DNA of 64,000 nt from Clostridium sp. AM49-4BH. Lineage in GTDB: Bacteria > Bacillota > Clostridia > Lachnospirales > Lachnospiraceae. The notes beneath the pieces were generated by a model that did no database searches, was not told where the DNA came from, and worked only from the letters and a program-made list of their open reading frames with translations. How positions within the stretch are numbered: the stretch's first letter is position 1; the number at the start of each line of letters is the position of its first letter. Positions 47,006 to 56,623 of this stretch are shown one piece after another. The DNA lies in NCBI RefSeq assembly GCF_003478335.1, contig NZ_QUFB01000011.1, forward strand, positions 6,666 through 70,665. The letters run 5' to 3'. The position numbers were made by a program, and so were the translations under genes.

Positions 47006-47494
47006 ATGAGCCGACCACGATTATTTCGACGTCGCTTTATCCCCGACGAAAACATCGAATTAAAAGATGATATGATCTTAGCCTTAGAGCCTAACCTTAT
47101 TATTACCAGTTGGAATGTTTTGAAACCACGACGCGATATTTCCCGTGGTGTTTCCGCTTATTTTATAGATAAAGGGATTAAGGTGAGCAAGGTTTTTGAC
47201 AATGCCGGACAAATGGTATATTGGTATTGTGACATTATAGAGACGCATTATGATGAGAAAGAGAATACCTACACCTTTAACGATCTACTCATTGACGTAG
47301 TCGTATATCCGGATGGTCAGGTTGAAGTACTGGACATGGATGAATTTGCTGATGCAATGGAGCAGGGCATTTTGAGCGTTGGCACGATCGCACATGCAAT
47401 GCGCGCAACCGATGATCTGTTACATACGATCTACGCCGGAGAATTTGAAAAATATACACACTATATTGATGATATGTTAAAAGTGATCAGTTAA
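47006..47494 (+). CDS. DUF402 (FomD-like) protein
   Basis: A 162-residue soluble protein. The core WYCDIIETHYDEKENTYTFNDLLIDVVVYPDGQVEVLDMDEF fits DUF402, a barrel fold seen in FomD-type nucleotide phosphohydrolases, in which acidic residues (here DLLIDV, DMDEFAD) bind metal. The substrate is unknown. GAAAGGAG precedes the ATG. It is monocistronic and shares a terminator region with serS. Confidence 0.8.
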   Translation: MSRPRLFRRRFIPDENIELKDDMILALEPNLIITSWNVLKPRRDISRGVSAYFIDKGIKVSKVFDNAGQMVYWYCDIIETHYDEKENTYTFNDLLIDVVVYPDGQVEVLDMDEFADAMEQGILSVGTIAHAMRATDDLLHTIYAGEFEKYTHYIDDMLKVIS

Positions 47495-47508
47495 TTCTGC
47501 TCTCTACG

Positions 47509-47575
47509 AAAAGACCCTCTTTTGATCAGAAGCTCGGACATACAGTCCACCTTCTACCAAAAGAGGGTCTTTTTA
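47509..47575. terminator. Terminator between DUF402 and serS
   Basis: Perfect 15-bp inverted repeat AAAAGACCCTCTTTT (47509-47523) and AAAAGAGGGTCTTTT (47559-47573), 35-nt centre, T run on the plus side. It probably serves both convergent genes. Confidence 0.75.
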
Positions 47576-47608
47576 TACTGTTATTTCACGCAAGTCTCCC
47601 ACGTGCCA

Positions 47609-48901
47609 TTATTTCTTCTTTACTTCCAGAGCTTCTTTGCCACCCATATACGGACGCAGAGCTTCCGGAATACGTACGCTTCCGTCTTCCTGCAAATTGT
47701 TCTCCAAAAAGGCGATCAACATACGAGGTGGTGCAACCACTGTATTATTCAGCGTATGTGCAAAATATTTGCTGCCGTCTTCCTTACGGACACGGATCTG
47801 CAAACGTCTTGCCTGTGCGTCTCCCAAATTGGAGCAGCTTCCTACCTCAAAATACTTCTTCTGACGTGGAGACCAAGCCTCAACGTCGATGGATTTTACT
47901 TTCAGATCTGCAAGATCTCCGGAGCAGCACTCCAGCGTACGGACCGGAATATCCAGCGTACGGAACAGATCTACCGTATTCTGCCACAACTTATCAAACC
48001 AAACCGGACTTTCTTCCGGCTTACAAACTACGATCATTTCCTGTTTCTCGAACTGATGGATTCGATACACGCCACGCTCCTCGATGCCGTGAGCACCCTT
48101 TTCCTTACGGAAGCATGGGGAATAACTGGTCAATGTCTTTGGCAGATCCTTTTCATCGGTGATCGTATCAATAAATTTACCGATCATAGAATGCTCACTT
48201 GTACCGATCAGGAACAGATCTTCGCCCTCGATCTTGTACATCATCGCATCCATTTCCGCAAAACTCATAACACCGGTCACGACATTGCTTCGGATCATGT
48301 ATGGCGGAATGCAGTAAGTGAAACCACGATCGATCATGAAATCTCTTGCATAGGCAAGTACAGCAGAATGCAGTCTGGCAATGTCACCCATCAGATAATA
48401 GAAACCATTTCCTGCCACTTTACCGGCAGCATCAATGTCTAATCCATCAAAACTCTCCATGATCTGTGCATGATACGGAATCTCATAATCCGGCACTACC
48501 GGCTCACCATAGCGTTTAATCTCAACATTTTCGCTGTCATCTTTACCAATCGGAACACTTGGATCAATAATATTTGGAATAACAAGCATGATCTCACGAA
48601 CTTTTGCTTGGAGTTCTTTCTCCTTTGCTGCAAGCTCCTCAAGACGAGCTGCATTTTTGTTTACTTCCTGCTTCTTTGCCTCTGCCTCTTCCTTCTTGCC
48701 CTGTCCCATCAAAGCGCCGATTTCCTTAGAAATCTTTTTGCGGGAGGCACGAAGCTCATCTGCTTCCTGCTGTGTCTTGCGCGCCTCAGCATCTAATGCA
48801 ATGACCTCGTCTACCAACGGAAGCTTGTCATCCTGGAATTTGTTTTTGATGTTTTGCTTTACCACATCTGGATTTTCTCTTAAAAATTTAATGTCTAACA
48901 T
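47609..48901 (-). CDS. serS: Seryl-tRNA synthetase
   Basis: A 430-residue class II synthetase with an N-terminal coiled-coil arm (about residues 30-105) that reads the long variable arm of tRNA-Ser. Motif 2 region CFRKEKGAHGIEERGVYRIHQFEK and motif 3 NNTVVAPPRMLIAFLENN are shown in part. It is intact. No T-box leader is visible in the 92 bp upstream. Confidence 0.97.
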   Translation of the reverse strand: MLDIKFLRENPDVVKQNIKNKFQDDKLPLVDEVIALDAEARKTQQEADELRASRKKISKEIGALMGQGKKEEAEAKKQEVNKNAARLEELAAKEKELQAKVREIMLVIPNIIDPSVPIGKDDSENVEIKRYGEPVVPDYEIPYHAQIMESFDGLDIDAAGKVAGNGFYYLMGDIARLHSAVLAYARDFMIDRGFTYCIPPYMIRSNVVTGVMSFAEMDAMMYKIEGEDLFLIGTSEHSMIGKFIDTITDEKDLPKTLTSYSPCFRKEKGAHGIEERGVYRIHQFEKQEMIVVCKPEESPVWFDKLWQNTVDLFRTLDIPVRTLECCSGDLADLKVKSIDVEAWSPRQKKYFEVGSCSNLGDAQARRLQIRVRKEDGSKYFAHTLNNTVVAPPRMLIAFLENNLQEDGSVRIPEALRPYMGGKEALEVKKK

Positions 48902-48993
48902 ATTTCCTCATTTCTGCACACAGTTCGTATGCGTATATTGTTGATAAGTGTACTGTGACAGCCTGCTTGAATAAGCTGCTATAGTCCTGCGCC

Positions 48994-49554
48994 CTACTGT
49001 GCTGCCGTCGCTGACGGTGCAGGCGCATCTGAAGGTGCTTCACTCGGCGTCGCTGACGGTGCAGGCGCATCTGAAGGTGTTTCACTCGGCGTCACTGTCG
49101 GCTCCGGTATCTGCGTCGCTCCCGGTGTCACTGTCGGCTCCGGCGTTGCTGTTGCCTTTGGCTTTGGCTTTTTCACCGTCTTTTTGTATTTGCCAATCTT
49201 GATCGGCTTTGAAAATTTACCATGCACGATGCGATAACCTTTGGTACGGAATGCACGCACCTTCACATAATACACTTTCGATGCTTTAAGCTTGCGAAGC
49301 ACAACCGTGCGCTTCTTTGTCGGCATGACAATACGGTATCTCGCCTTTTTGGACGTCTTAACTGCAATCTGATACCCGGTTGCTTTGCCTCTCTTCTTTA
49401 TCTTAATCTTTGCCTGTGTCTTAGACCGTTTCACCAAAGACACACTCGGTCTGGATGGTTTAGGCGCTGCCTGCACCTTTGTTGTTCCTATCGAAGTTAA
49501 ACATAACGCCAAGATCAGGATCAATGTTCCGAATTTACGTAACTGCTCTTTCAT
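48994..49554 (-). CDS. Secreted fibronectin III-like protein with Thr/Pro/Ser tail
   Basis: A 186-residue secreted protein. Signal peptide (MKEQLRKFGTLILILALCL...VQAAP), then one Fn3-like beta domain (PSVSLVKRSKTQAKIKIKKRGKATGYQIAV, KASKVYYVKVRAFRTKG) unusually rich in Lys and Arg, then a Thr/Pro/Ser/Asp/Ala tail with three repeats of the type PSEAPSDAPAPSAT. The domain resembles Fn3 modules of Clostridial wall proteins, but there is no catalytic part or sortase motif. A basic surface could bind teichoic acid or polysaccharide; this is a guess. ATG at 49554 follows GGAGG. Confidence 0.7.
   Translation of the reverse strand: MKEQLRKFGTLILILALCLTSIGTTKVQAAPKPSRPSVSLVKRSKTQAKIKIKKRGKATGYQIAVKTSKKARYRIVMPTKKRTVVLRKLKASKVYYVKVRAFRTKGYRIVHGKFSKPIKIGKYKKTVKKPKPKATATPEPTVTPGATQIPEPTVTPSETPSDAPAPSATPSEAPSDAPAPSATAAQ
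49006..49089. repeat. 42-bp tandem repeat in the tail of the Fn3-like gene
   Basis: Two copies (49006-49047 and 49048-49089) differ by one base. They encode the PSxxPSDAPAPSAT tail. A third, more diverged copy follows. Confidence 0.85.
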
Positions 49555-49725
49555 TGTTCTGCTTTCCTCCATTTCTGTACAATGTGCTCTCGGAATCTTC
49601 TAAACGAAGAATTTCGAAAGTACGTTTCAATATAGCCCACCCAAAAATATACCGTCATTTCCCCTGATGTGTCAAGACTCGCAGGGTATTTTTAATCTGC
49701 CACTGCATCCGGCAGGTGTCTTCTA

Positions 49726-52272
49726 CTACTGTAGGAAGCACTTTTCAAACACATTATTACGCATTGCTCCATAGAAGATCTCACCTTCCAACATATCGCA
49801 ACCAATTTCGCGTGCGTATTCCTCTTGAAGCTTGGTGTGGATCCCACCACAATAAACGGTCATCCCAAGCTCTTTTGCCATGATAACAATGTTTTTAAGG
49901 ATCGTCTTCTCACGCTCGCCATTCTTACCACCCATAAAACACTCTGCATGGAACTTGATCCCTTTGACCGGGATCGTGCGCAGAGAATGCAATGCCGTGT
50001 GATGGGATGCAAATCGACTGATCACGATCTGATATCCTCTCTTGCAAAGCTGCTCCAATGCCACCTGCAGCGCACTGGTCATATCCGCAAAATAACGTTC
50101 GTGCACTTCTATGATCAAGTCCGACGGATCCATTTTATTTTGCACTTCCACAATATTTTCGATCATGGACAAAGCATTTCGTGCCGACAACTGGCTTGCC
50201 GTCATTTGAATAGCAAGCGGAACCGTTTTCAACCCCTTTGCCTTTCTGGCGCCGAAGCTGCAGCACACCTGATTCAACAGGAAATAAGAAAATTTATCCA
50301 ACCTTCCTCCACGTTCGATATAATGCAAAATGCCATCCGTCTCTAAATACTGTCCATCCTGCATCTGAATCCGTGCAACCGCCGTACAGCCTACAACGTT
50401 CTCTTTATCTCCCTGAATACGCGGCAAATAGCATATTTCAACTGTCTGCTTTTCCATAGCATCGAGTATTTCCTGAATGATCCGTTCCTCTCGGAAACGT
50501 TCTTGCTGAAGATCATCGGTATAAATCGCATAATGGTTACCCTTGATCCCTTTGATACTTCTTCGTGCAAGATCCGCTTTCTCCAACATATCACCAAGCT
50601 CATTATCCGTCGGCTCAACCAGATACAAGCCATTCGTTGTATCAAACCCGATCTGGTTCTCCCCATTCGTAATCTCATCCTGATAGTGCATCATTCGAGA
50701 CAATTTTTTTAACAGGGTCTTATGATCCTGGTAAGGGAAAATAGCAACAAAATAATCTCCGTCTACTCTGGCGCACAGGCCACCTCGCTCCACAAACTTT
50801 TGAAGCACCCTGGAAAATTTCAACAGGATTTCATTACTAATGGAAAAGCCATAATGATGACTAAACTTGCGAAATTCATCAATATCAGCGCACATCAACG
50901 CATAGCGCTTGTCATCCGTTCGTTCTGCCAACATTTCTCTTGCCTTGTCCAAAAACTTTGCATACGGAATCATTCCCGTCAAAGTATCTTCAAACTTTGC
51001 CTGACTAGACTTAGCGATCCGCATTAATTTCGTACTGAGTTTCGTGTTGTTCGATGCTGCCGCGATCTCTGCTTCCGCAGAATCTGCCAGTGCATTATCC
51101 AGCACACGAGTGATCCCATATACTTTCACCGGCTTATCACTCACACCATCTCCCACCGAGACACTCGCCACTTCCATATGACGATATTCTCCATGGTTGT
51201 CCTTCATGCGATAAACACCGCGATGACCGCCCAGTTCCTCTTCACGCCTCTTAAGCGCCTGACGAAAACGCTCCACGTCATCCGGGTGTAAAAATTCTCC
51301 TAACTGACTTTCGTTAAACTGCCCCTCTAAAATACTCTCGTTAGAATATGTTTCATCTAAATTGCCGCCACGACTAAGTACACGCGTCGCAATATCATAG
51401 GTCCAAGTCGTCTCACGCATGAATTTTGCAATAATGTCCGAACGCTCAGCAACTTCCTCAAACTGCTTTTCCAACTGTTTGCGCTTTGTAATATCCATAA
51501 TGATGCATAGATATACCGGTTCTCCGTTATCATCATCAATACGACATCCATTGACATAAGACCAGCAGACATCTCCTGTTTTGGAGATGATCCGATACTC
51601 AAAGCCGACCAAACCACGATTTTCTACAGAAGCCTTGACCTGTCTTTTGACCATTTCCGCATCTGCAGGATACAACACACGGTCACAATAGTCTCCAAAA
51701 TTAATCTGATATTCTTCCTTGGAATATCCAGCCAGTCGATAAAATCCATCATTTGCATACAACAGCTTAAAATCTGTCATGCGCAGCTTGATCACACCAC
51801 CCGGAATACTATTGGAGATCAGCTCTGCATCTCGTTTTGCCTCATACGCTTCTAACAGATTGCGTCTCGACTGTGTGATGTCCAAACATGAGGCAAAATA
51901 GACCCTCTGCCCTTTCATATCTGCCGGATGCGCTGAAACAGACACCCAGATCACTGCTCCGTCTTTGCGCCGCGCACGGTGTTCTAACTGAATCTTGCCC
52001 CCCACAGCCGTCTGTCTGGCGATCAAATTTCGTATCTTTTGACGGTCTTCCGGAAGGATCATTTCCATAACACTTCCATGATATATTTCTGAAAACTCTT
52101 CTCTTGTGCACTGCATTAATGAATAAAAGCGTTCATTCGCATACATAAGCTCAATCTGCGATCCCGGCTTTGCCACAAACATCGCACATTCGGACATATT
52201 AAGTAAGCGTCTTAAGTCCTGTTCATCTAAACCCATCTGCCCCGTTGTCTTTGCTGTCTCAATATCGCTCAT
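49726..52272 (-). CDS. PAS-PAS-PAS-GGDEF-EAL protein with degenerate catalytic motifs
   Basis: An 848-residue cytoplasmic protein: three PAS-type domains (about 20-140, 145-265, 285-400), a diguanylate cyclase-like domain (about 440-580) and an EAL-like domain (about 600-845). The GGDEF signature reads RVDGDYF (about 500-507), and the EAL signature reads TAVAR (about 628). The usual DDFG-type metal site is replaced by SRFAS. Both enzyme sites are therefore probably dead. Such proteins usually act as signal or c-di-GMP/GTP receptors or as allosteric partners. There is no membrane segment. A strong ribosome site (AGGGAGGG) precedes ATG. Confidence 0.85.
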   Translation of the reverse strand: MSDIETAKTTGQMGLDEQDLRRLLNMSECAMFVAKPGSQIELMYANERFYSLMQCTREEFSEIYHGSVMEMILPEDRQKIRNLIARQTAVGGKIQLEHRARRKDGAVIWVSVSAHPADMKGQRVYFASCLDITQSRRNLLEAYEAKRDAELISNSIPGGVIKLRMTDFKLLYANDGFYRLAGYSKEEYQINFGDYCDRVLYPADAEMVKRQVKASVENRGLVGFEYRIISKTGDVCWSYVNGCRIDDDNGEPVYLCIIMDITKRKQLEKQFEEVAERSDIIAKFMRETTWTYDIATRVLSRGGNLDETYSNESILEGQFNESQLGEFLHPDDVERFRQALKRREEELGGHRGVYRMKDNHGEYRHMEVASVSVGDGVSDKPVKVYGITRVLDNALADSAEAEIAAASNNTKLSTKLMRIAKSSQAKFEDTLTGMIPYAKFLDKAREMLAERTDDKRYALMCADIDEFRKFSHHYGFSISNEILLKFSRVLQKFVERGGLCARVDGDYFVAIFPYQDHKTLLKKLSRMMHYQDEITNGENQIGFDTTNGLYLVEPTDNELGDMLEKADLARRSIKGIKGNHYAIYTDDLQQERFREERIIQEILDAMEKQTVEICYLPRIQGDKENVVGCTAVARIQMQDGQYLETDGILHYIERGGRLDKFSYFLLNQVCCSFGARKAKGLKTVPLAIQMTASQLSARNALSMIENIVEVQNKMDPSDLIIEVHERYFADMTSALQVALEQLCKRGYQIVISRFASHHTALHSLRTIPVKGIKFHAECFMGGKNGEREKTILKNIVIMAKELGMTVYCGGIHTKLQEEYAREIGCDMLEGEIFYGAMRNNVFEKCFLQ

Positions 52273-52320
52273 TCGTATCCCTCCCTTTCTGCACCAGAGT
52301 TTCTTTTCGAAAATCTCATC

Positions 52321-53490
52321 CTATAAATGACATGGACCGGATCCAATCTCAACGACATAAAAATCTGCCGCATATCCGATCTTATCCTTATATGCCTTGC
52401 CTACCTGTGCAATAAATGCATCAACCGCCTCATCTTTCACAATACTCACTGTACATCCGCCAAATCCTGCTCCGGTCATACGAGAACCGATGACACCATC
52501 TACTTCCCAAGCCTGTTCCACAAGCGTATCTAACTCTTTTCCTGTCACCTCATAATCATCACGCAAAGATACGTGAGAAGCGTTCATCAATTGTCCGAAC
52601 AGTTCAATGTTATTTTCCTGCAACGCTTTCACTGCCTTGATCGTACGCTGATTCTCATAAACAGCATGCTTTGCTCTCTTGCGTCTGACATCATCCTTGA
52701 TCGCTGACTTCACCTGTTCAAACTGCTCCTCCGTCAGATCGCCGAGCGTCTGGATCGGCATCTCCTTTTGAATCTCTGCCAATGCCGTCTCACACTCCTC
52801 ACGGCGTTCATTGTACTTCGAATCGCCCAGGCCGCGCTTTTTATTACTGCATGCGATCACAATCTTCGCACCGTCCAGATGAACCGGAGCATATTCATAA
52901 GAAAGATCTGCCGTATCCAAAAAGATTGCATGATCCTTTTTGCCCATTGCGATCGCAAACTGATCCATGATCCCACAATTCACACCGTTGAATTTATTCT
53001 CCGAAAACTGGCCGATCAGCGCCAAATCCTGATTTGAAATACCAAGTCCAAACAATTCGCTCAAAATATAGCCGGTAACCACCTCTACAGATGCAGAAGA
53101 AGACAATCCCGAACCGTTCGGGATATTACCAAACAACAGAAGGTCAATACCCTCATTGATCTCATAGCCCCTCTGTCCTAACGCCCAAATGATTCCCTTC
53201 GGATAATTCGTCCATCCGGCTTCCCTGCATGGTTTCAGATCATCCAGACTGGAAGTAATGATACCAAGATGTTCAAAATTCATCGAGAAAAAGCGTAACT
53301 TTCTGTCGTTTCTCTTGCGAGCCACAGCATAAGTACCTATCGTCAATGCGCATGGGAATACATGCCCACCGTTATAATCTGTATGTTCACCGATCAAATT
53401 TACACGCCCCGGTGCAAAAAATGCGTGTGCCTCTCCTTCGCCATATACTTCCCTGAATTTCTGCAAAATCGTATTCTTAATATCCTTCAT
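52321..53490 (-). CDS. galK: Galactokinase
   Basis: A 389-residue GHMP kinase that phosphorylates galactose at C1 in the Leloir pathway. The substrate loop is GRVNLIGEHTDYNGGHVFPCAL, the ATP loop GSGLSSSASVEV and the C-terminal motif SRMTGAGFGGCTVSIV. It is intact. No galT/galE is adjacent, so the pathway genes are scattered or elsewhere. Confidence 0.96.
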   Translation of the reverse strand: MKDIKNTILQKFREVYGEGEAHAFFAPGRVNLIGEHTDYNGGHVFPCALTIGTYAVARKRNDRKLRFFSMNFEHLGIITSSLDDLKPCREAGWTNYPKGIIWALGQRGYEINEGIDLLLFGNIPNGSGLSSSASVEVVTGYILSELFGLGISNQDLALIGQFSENKFNGVNCGIMDQFAIAMGKKDHAIFLDTADLSYEYAPVHLDGAKIVIACSNKKRGLGDSKYNERREECETALAEIQKEMPIQTLGDLTEEQFEQVKSAIKDDVRRKRAKHAVYENQRTIKAVKALQENNIELFGQLMNASHVSLRDDYEVTGKELDTLVEQAWEVDGVIGSRMTGAGFGGCTVSIVKDEAVDAFIAQVGKAYKDKIGYAADFYVVEIGSGPCHL

Positions 53491-53699
53491 ATCTCCTCAT
53501 TTCTGCGCTGGAAATCATGTGTTTTGTAGTATTTACTTGCACGGACCTCTTCCCGGCATTCTTCTGCGTCCCATGCGCCGACGCAAATATTTCTTTGAAC
53601 TTATATTTTACAATATTTTGTGGTCTCTTTCAAGAACAAACGCAAAGCCAGCACTTTGCTTTTGTCACGCTACACAACAGCAGTTCCTATTAAGGAACG

Positions 53700-53729
53700 A
53701 AAAAAGGAAGCATCTATTTCGATGCTTCC
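53700..53729 (-). terminator. Terminator of the OPT-PqqD operon
   Basis: Stem GGAAGCATC / GATGCTTCC, loop 6 nt, T run on the minus strand. Its first half overlaps the last codons of the PqqD gene. Confidence 0.85.
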
Positions 53730-54085
53730 CTTTTCGTATCTTTACCTGATGGTGTCAATATCACAAATCCATGCCCCTGCAGTGTACGGAAATACGCCAG
53801 CAATCTGTCATATAACGGCTCGGCATCCTCGCCGAACTCCTCCTTCACTAACAGAGCAATATCATAAATCGTATGCACACCATCTATTTGTTTCCAAATG
53901 AAACTCCCGAACTGTTCCAAGGCAATGTGGCTGACTGCCGGACGCCCAAAACATTTCTGGGCAATGCGGTTAAACACACCCTTGTTCTCGACATCCACCG
54001 TCACCCGATGCTCATCGTCTTCCGTCCAGTTCAGTTTTTCCGAAATACGCGGAACATAATCCAACAAATTATTGTCTTTCTTCAC
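53714..54085 (-). CDS. PqqD-family protein (peptide-binding chaperone-like)
   Basis: A 123-residue winged-helix-like protein of the PqqD family (ENKGVFNRIAQKCFGRPAVSHIALEQFGSFIWKQIDGVHTIYDIALLVKEEFGEDAEPLYDRLLAYFRTLQGHGFV region, given in part). PqqD proteins normally bind a precursor peptide and bring it to a radical SAM enzyme. No such enzyme or precursor is nearby. Instead the gene begins at GTG overlapping the stop of an OPT transporter (TAGTG), so the two are translationally coupled. Confidence 0.8.
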   Translation of the reverse strand: MKKDNNLLDYVPRISEKLNWTEDDEHRVTVDVENKGVFNRIAQKCFGRPAVSHIALEQFGSFIWKQIDGVHTIYDIALLVKEEFGEDAEPLYDRLLAYFRTLQGHGFVILTPSGKDTKREASK

Positions 54086-56022
54086 TATTTTTCTACCTTT
54101 GCTTCTTTACTCCAGATAGTAAACTTCAGGACAACCAAAATGATCACTGCCATGACTGCAAGGCCACCTGCTTGTCCCAAATTAAGGACACCAGAAAGAT
54201 CCACTAAGCTTGCAACCGTCTTGCCCTTAATCGTTACTACAGCAAGAACAGCAAGCAAAATACCAACCAGTCCTTCACCCGCGATCATACCGGAGCAGCA
54301 AAGTACACCGTTATTGATAACTTTGTCTTTGTTCGCTTTGCCGTCATAAACCTTCTCTAAGATCAGACGAAGTACACCACCTACCATAATGCAGGCAGAA
54401 AGTTCGATCGGCAAATACAAACCAATGGCAAACGGCAGAACCGGGATAGATAATAACTCGATCATAATTGCAATAAACACACCGATAAATACAAGTGCCC
54501 AAGGAAGATTTCCGCCCATAACACCTTCAACGATCATCTTCATCAAAGTTGCCTGTGGTGCAGCAAGCTCAGCCGTACCAAATCCCCACGCACTATTCAA
54601 CAAGTAAAGTACAAAACCGATCGTTACTGCTGAAACAACCGCACCGATCAACTCACCGTACTGCTGCTTCACCGGAGTTGCACCAAGAATATATCCTGTT
54701 TTCAAATCCTGTGACATATCACCAGCCATTGCTGCAACGATACAGATTACAGAGCCGATTGCAATCGCTGCGATCATTCCTGACGCACCGGTATTGCCCG
54801 TTGCTTTAAGGATCAAGCTGGTGATCAACAACGTTGCGATCGCCATTCCGGATACCGGGTTGTTACTACTGCCGACCAATCCAACCATACGAGAGGAAAC
54901 CGTAGCAAAAAAGAATCCAAAGATAACAATGATGACAGCGCCCAAAATACCAATCGGAATGACCGGAAGTGCTGCGATCAAAATGATCAAAATAGCAAGC
55001 ATTCCAAGTACTACACCAATATTCAGATCACGGTTCGTACGCTCCTCTTTGCCGATCTTTTCTTTATTAAAGATACCTTTCATCGCTTCGGCAAAGGTAC
55101 GGCAGATCAATGGCAATGATTTGATCAAGCTGATAATTCCACCGGCTGCAACGGCACCTGCGCCGATATAACGGATATAATTCGACCAGATTCCAGACGC
55201 TCCGCTTGTTTTCCATACTTCTGCGATAGAAACTGTTGCAGGGTACAGTACCGTATGTGCACCAAATAAATAGATCGCCGGGATCAACACCAGCCAGCCA
55301 AGAATGGCACCCGCAAACATATAAGAAGCAATCTTAAAGCCACAAATGTAACCTACACTGATCAATGCCGGATAAACCTCTGTACTGATCTCTCCGTGAA
55401 TCTTATTGATCGTCAATGTTGCGACATTAGAAACAACCTTGAAACCGTCCACGATAAACTTAATCAAAGCAGAAACACCCATTCCAATAAACACGACTGC
55501 TGCATTAGCGCCGCCTTCCTGTCCGGCAAGCAAAACCTCTGCACACGCTGTTCCCTCCGGATACGGAAGGGTTCCATGCTCTTTTACGATCAATGCCTTG
55601 CGCAATGGCACCATGAAACAAATGCCTAACAGACCGCCGATCATTGCAATTAAAGCAATCTCCACAATACCAGGCATCTGTGCCTTACCTTCAGCTGCCC
55701 ACAAAAACAATGCCGGCATCGTAAAGATCGCACCGGCTGCCAAAGACTCACCGGCAGAACCGATCGTCTGCACCATGTTGCTTTCCAAGATCGTATCGTC
55801 CTTCTTTGTGGAAAAACGTCCGATCAGCTTATACACCCCCATGCCAATAACTGCTGCAGGAATAGACGCTGAAACCGTCATACCTACACGAAGCCCTAAG
55901 TAAGCATTGGCCGCTCCAAAGACAATTGCCAGCAGCACACCGATAATGATCGATGACGGCGTAAATTCCGGCAATACCTTATCTGCACTTACGTAGGGTT
56001 TGAAAGAATTGTTCTCTTCCAT
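54085..56022 (-). CDS. OPT family oligopeptide transporter
   Basis: A 645-residue membrane protein with about 15 hydrophobic helices. It has the early SIIIGVLLAIVFGAANAYLGLRVGMTVSASIPAAVIG block, LPYPEGTACAEVLLAGQEGG, and a conserved MAGDMSQDLKTGYILGATP. The family imports peptides or metal-siderophore complexes with protons or Na+. AAGGAGG before the ATG. A promoter lies about 170 nt upstream. Coupled to the PqqD gene. Confidence 0.92.
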   Translation of the reverse strand: MEENNSFKPYVSADKVLPEFTPSSIIIGVLLAIVFGAANAYLGLRVGMTVSASIPAAVIGMGVYKLIGRFSTKKDDTILESNMVQTIGSAGESLAAGAIFTMPALFLWAAEGKAQMPGIVEIALIAMIGGLLGICFMVPLRKALIVKEHGTLPYPEGTACAEVLLAGQEGGANAAVVFIGMGVSALIKFIVDGFKVVSNVATLTINKIHGEISTEVYPALISVGYICGFKIASYMFAGAILGWLVLIPAIYLFGAHTVLYPATVSIAEVWKTSGASGIWSNYIRYIGAGAVAAGGIISLIKSLPLICRTFAEAMKGIFNKEKIGKEERTNRDLNIGVVLGMLAILIILIAALPVIPIGILGAVIIVIFGFFFATVSSRMVGLVGSSNNPVSGMAIATLLITSLILKATGNTGASGMIAAIAIGSVICIVAAMAGDMSQDLKTGYILGATPVKQQYGELIGAVVSAVTIGFVLYLLNSAWGFGTAELAAPQATLMKMIVEGVMGGNLPWALVFIGVFIAIMIELLSIPVLPFAIGLYLPIELSACIMVGGVLRLILEKVYDGKANKDKVINNGVLCCSGMIAGEGLVGILLAVLAVVTIKGKTVASLVDLSGVLNLGQAGGLAVMAVIILVVLKFTIWSKEAKVEK

Positions 56023-56192
56023 AATAAATAAACCTCCTTAAATTCTAAGACCAAAGCGTCAAAGTCGTAAAAAAGCCTGTCAGGCAAATCCAGACCAAAT
56101 AGAACGATTTTAACACTAGAATCTTTTTGACAAAAAAAAGAACTTGCGCCCTTATAACATCGATTTCTGTTCATCAAACGCAAGCATTTTCA

Positions 56193-56221
56193 ATTGTATC
56201 ATAAGAATTTTCAAAAAGCAA
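56193..56221 (-). promoter_or_regulatory. Promoter of the OPT-PqqD operon
   Basis: Minus-strand TTGCTT (56221-56216), 17-nt spacer, TACAAT (56198-56193). The roughly 165-nt leader contains a weak GCCTG/CAGGC hairpin followed by six T, a possible attenuator. Confidence 0.55.
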
Positions 56222-56345
56222 GAAGAATGCCATTTTTATGAAAATTCCGGCAAATTCATGAAAAAATTTCCCAACAATTTCTAATTTGTTTTCCTAAAAT
56301 CGGATCACGCTACCCCAAAAAATATGCCAGGACCAGAAATCATTT

Positions 56346-56606
56346 TTAGGAATGCCAATATGGTTTCTGGTCTTTGTGCGAAAATCCGCGCAAAGTTTCT
56401 TGATAGGCGGCGATTTTGTGTTGATACTCTGCAATCTGTTTATCCTTTAATCGTCCCTTGTCCGACAACTCTTGAAACTTCTGTTCCAAAAGAACAAACG
56501 CCTCCTGCGCTGCATCCTTGTAATTATTGGCAATATTCGAGTCAATCTCCTGCACGATCGTCTCTAACTCCTTATTTTTGCCAAGTCCATGTATAAATTC
56601 AAACAT
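56346..56606 (-). CDS. Hypothetical 86-residue helical protein
   Basis: A small, charged, probably alpha-helical protein (MFEFIHGLGKNKELETIVQE start, then AAQEAFVLLEQKFQEL and RLKDKQIAEYQHKIAAYQETL). There is no signal peptide or membrane segment and no recognised family. It ends close to the OPT leader and starts 79 bp after the phosphatase gene, so co-transcription with the phosphatase across the 17-bp repeat is possible. Confidence 0.6.
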   Translation of the reverse strand: MFEFIHGLGKNKELETIVQEIDSNIANNYKDAAQEAFVLLEQKFQELSDKGRLKDKQIAEYQHKIAAYQETLRGFSHKDQKPYWHS

Positions 56607-56623
56607 CTTTACCTCTTTTCTAT

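Noticed and set aside
47522..48442. 306-codon plus-strand frame opposite serS
   Set aside because: It overlaps intact serS completely, starts inside a terminator and has no recognisable domain.
48902..48993. T-box leader upstream of serS
   Set aside because: The 92-bp spacer is too short and lacks the T-box sequence and a terminator-antiterminator pair.
48888..49085. Minus-strand frame with repeated MKHLQMRLHRQRR
   Set aside because: It arises from the 42-bp repeat in the Fn3-like gene read in another frame.
56023..56195. Riboswitch in the OPT leader
   Set aside because: Only a weak 5-bp hairpin with T run is visible, with no recognisable aptamer pattern.
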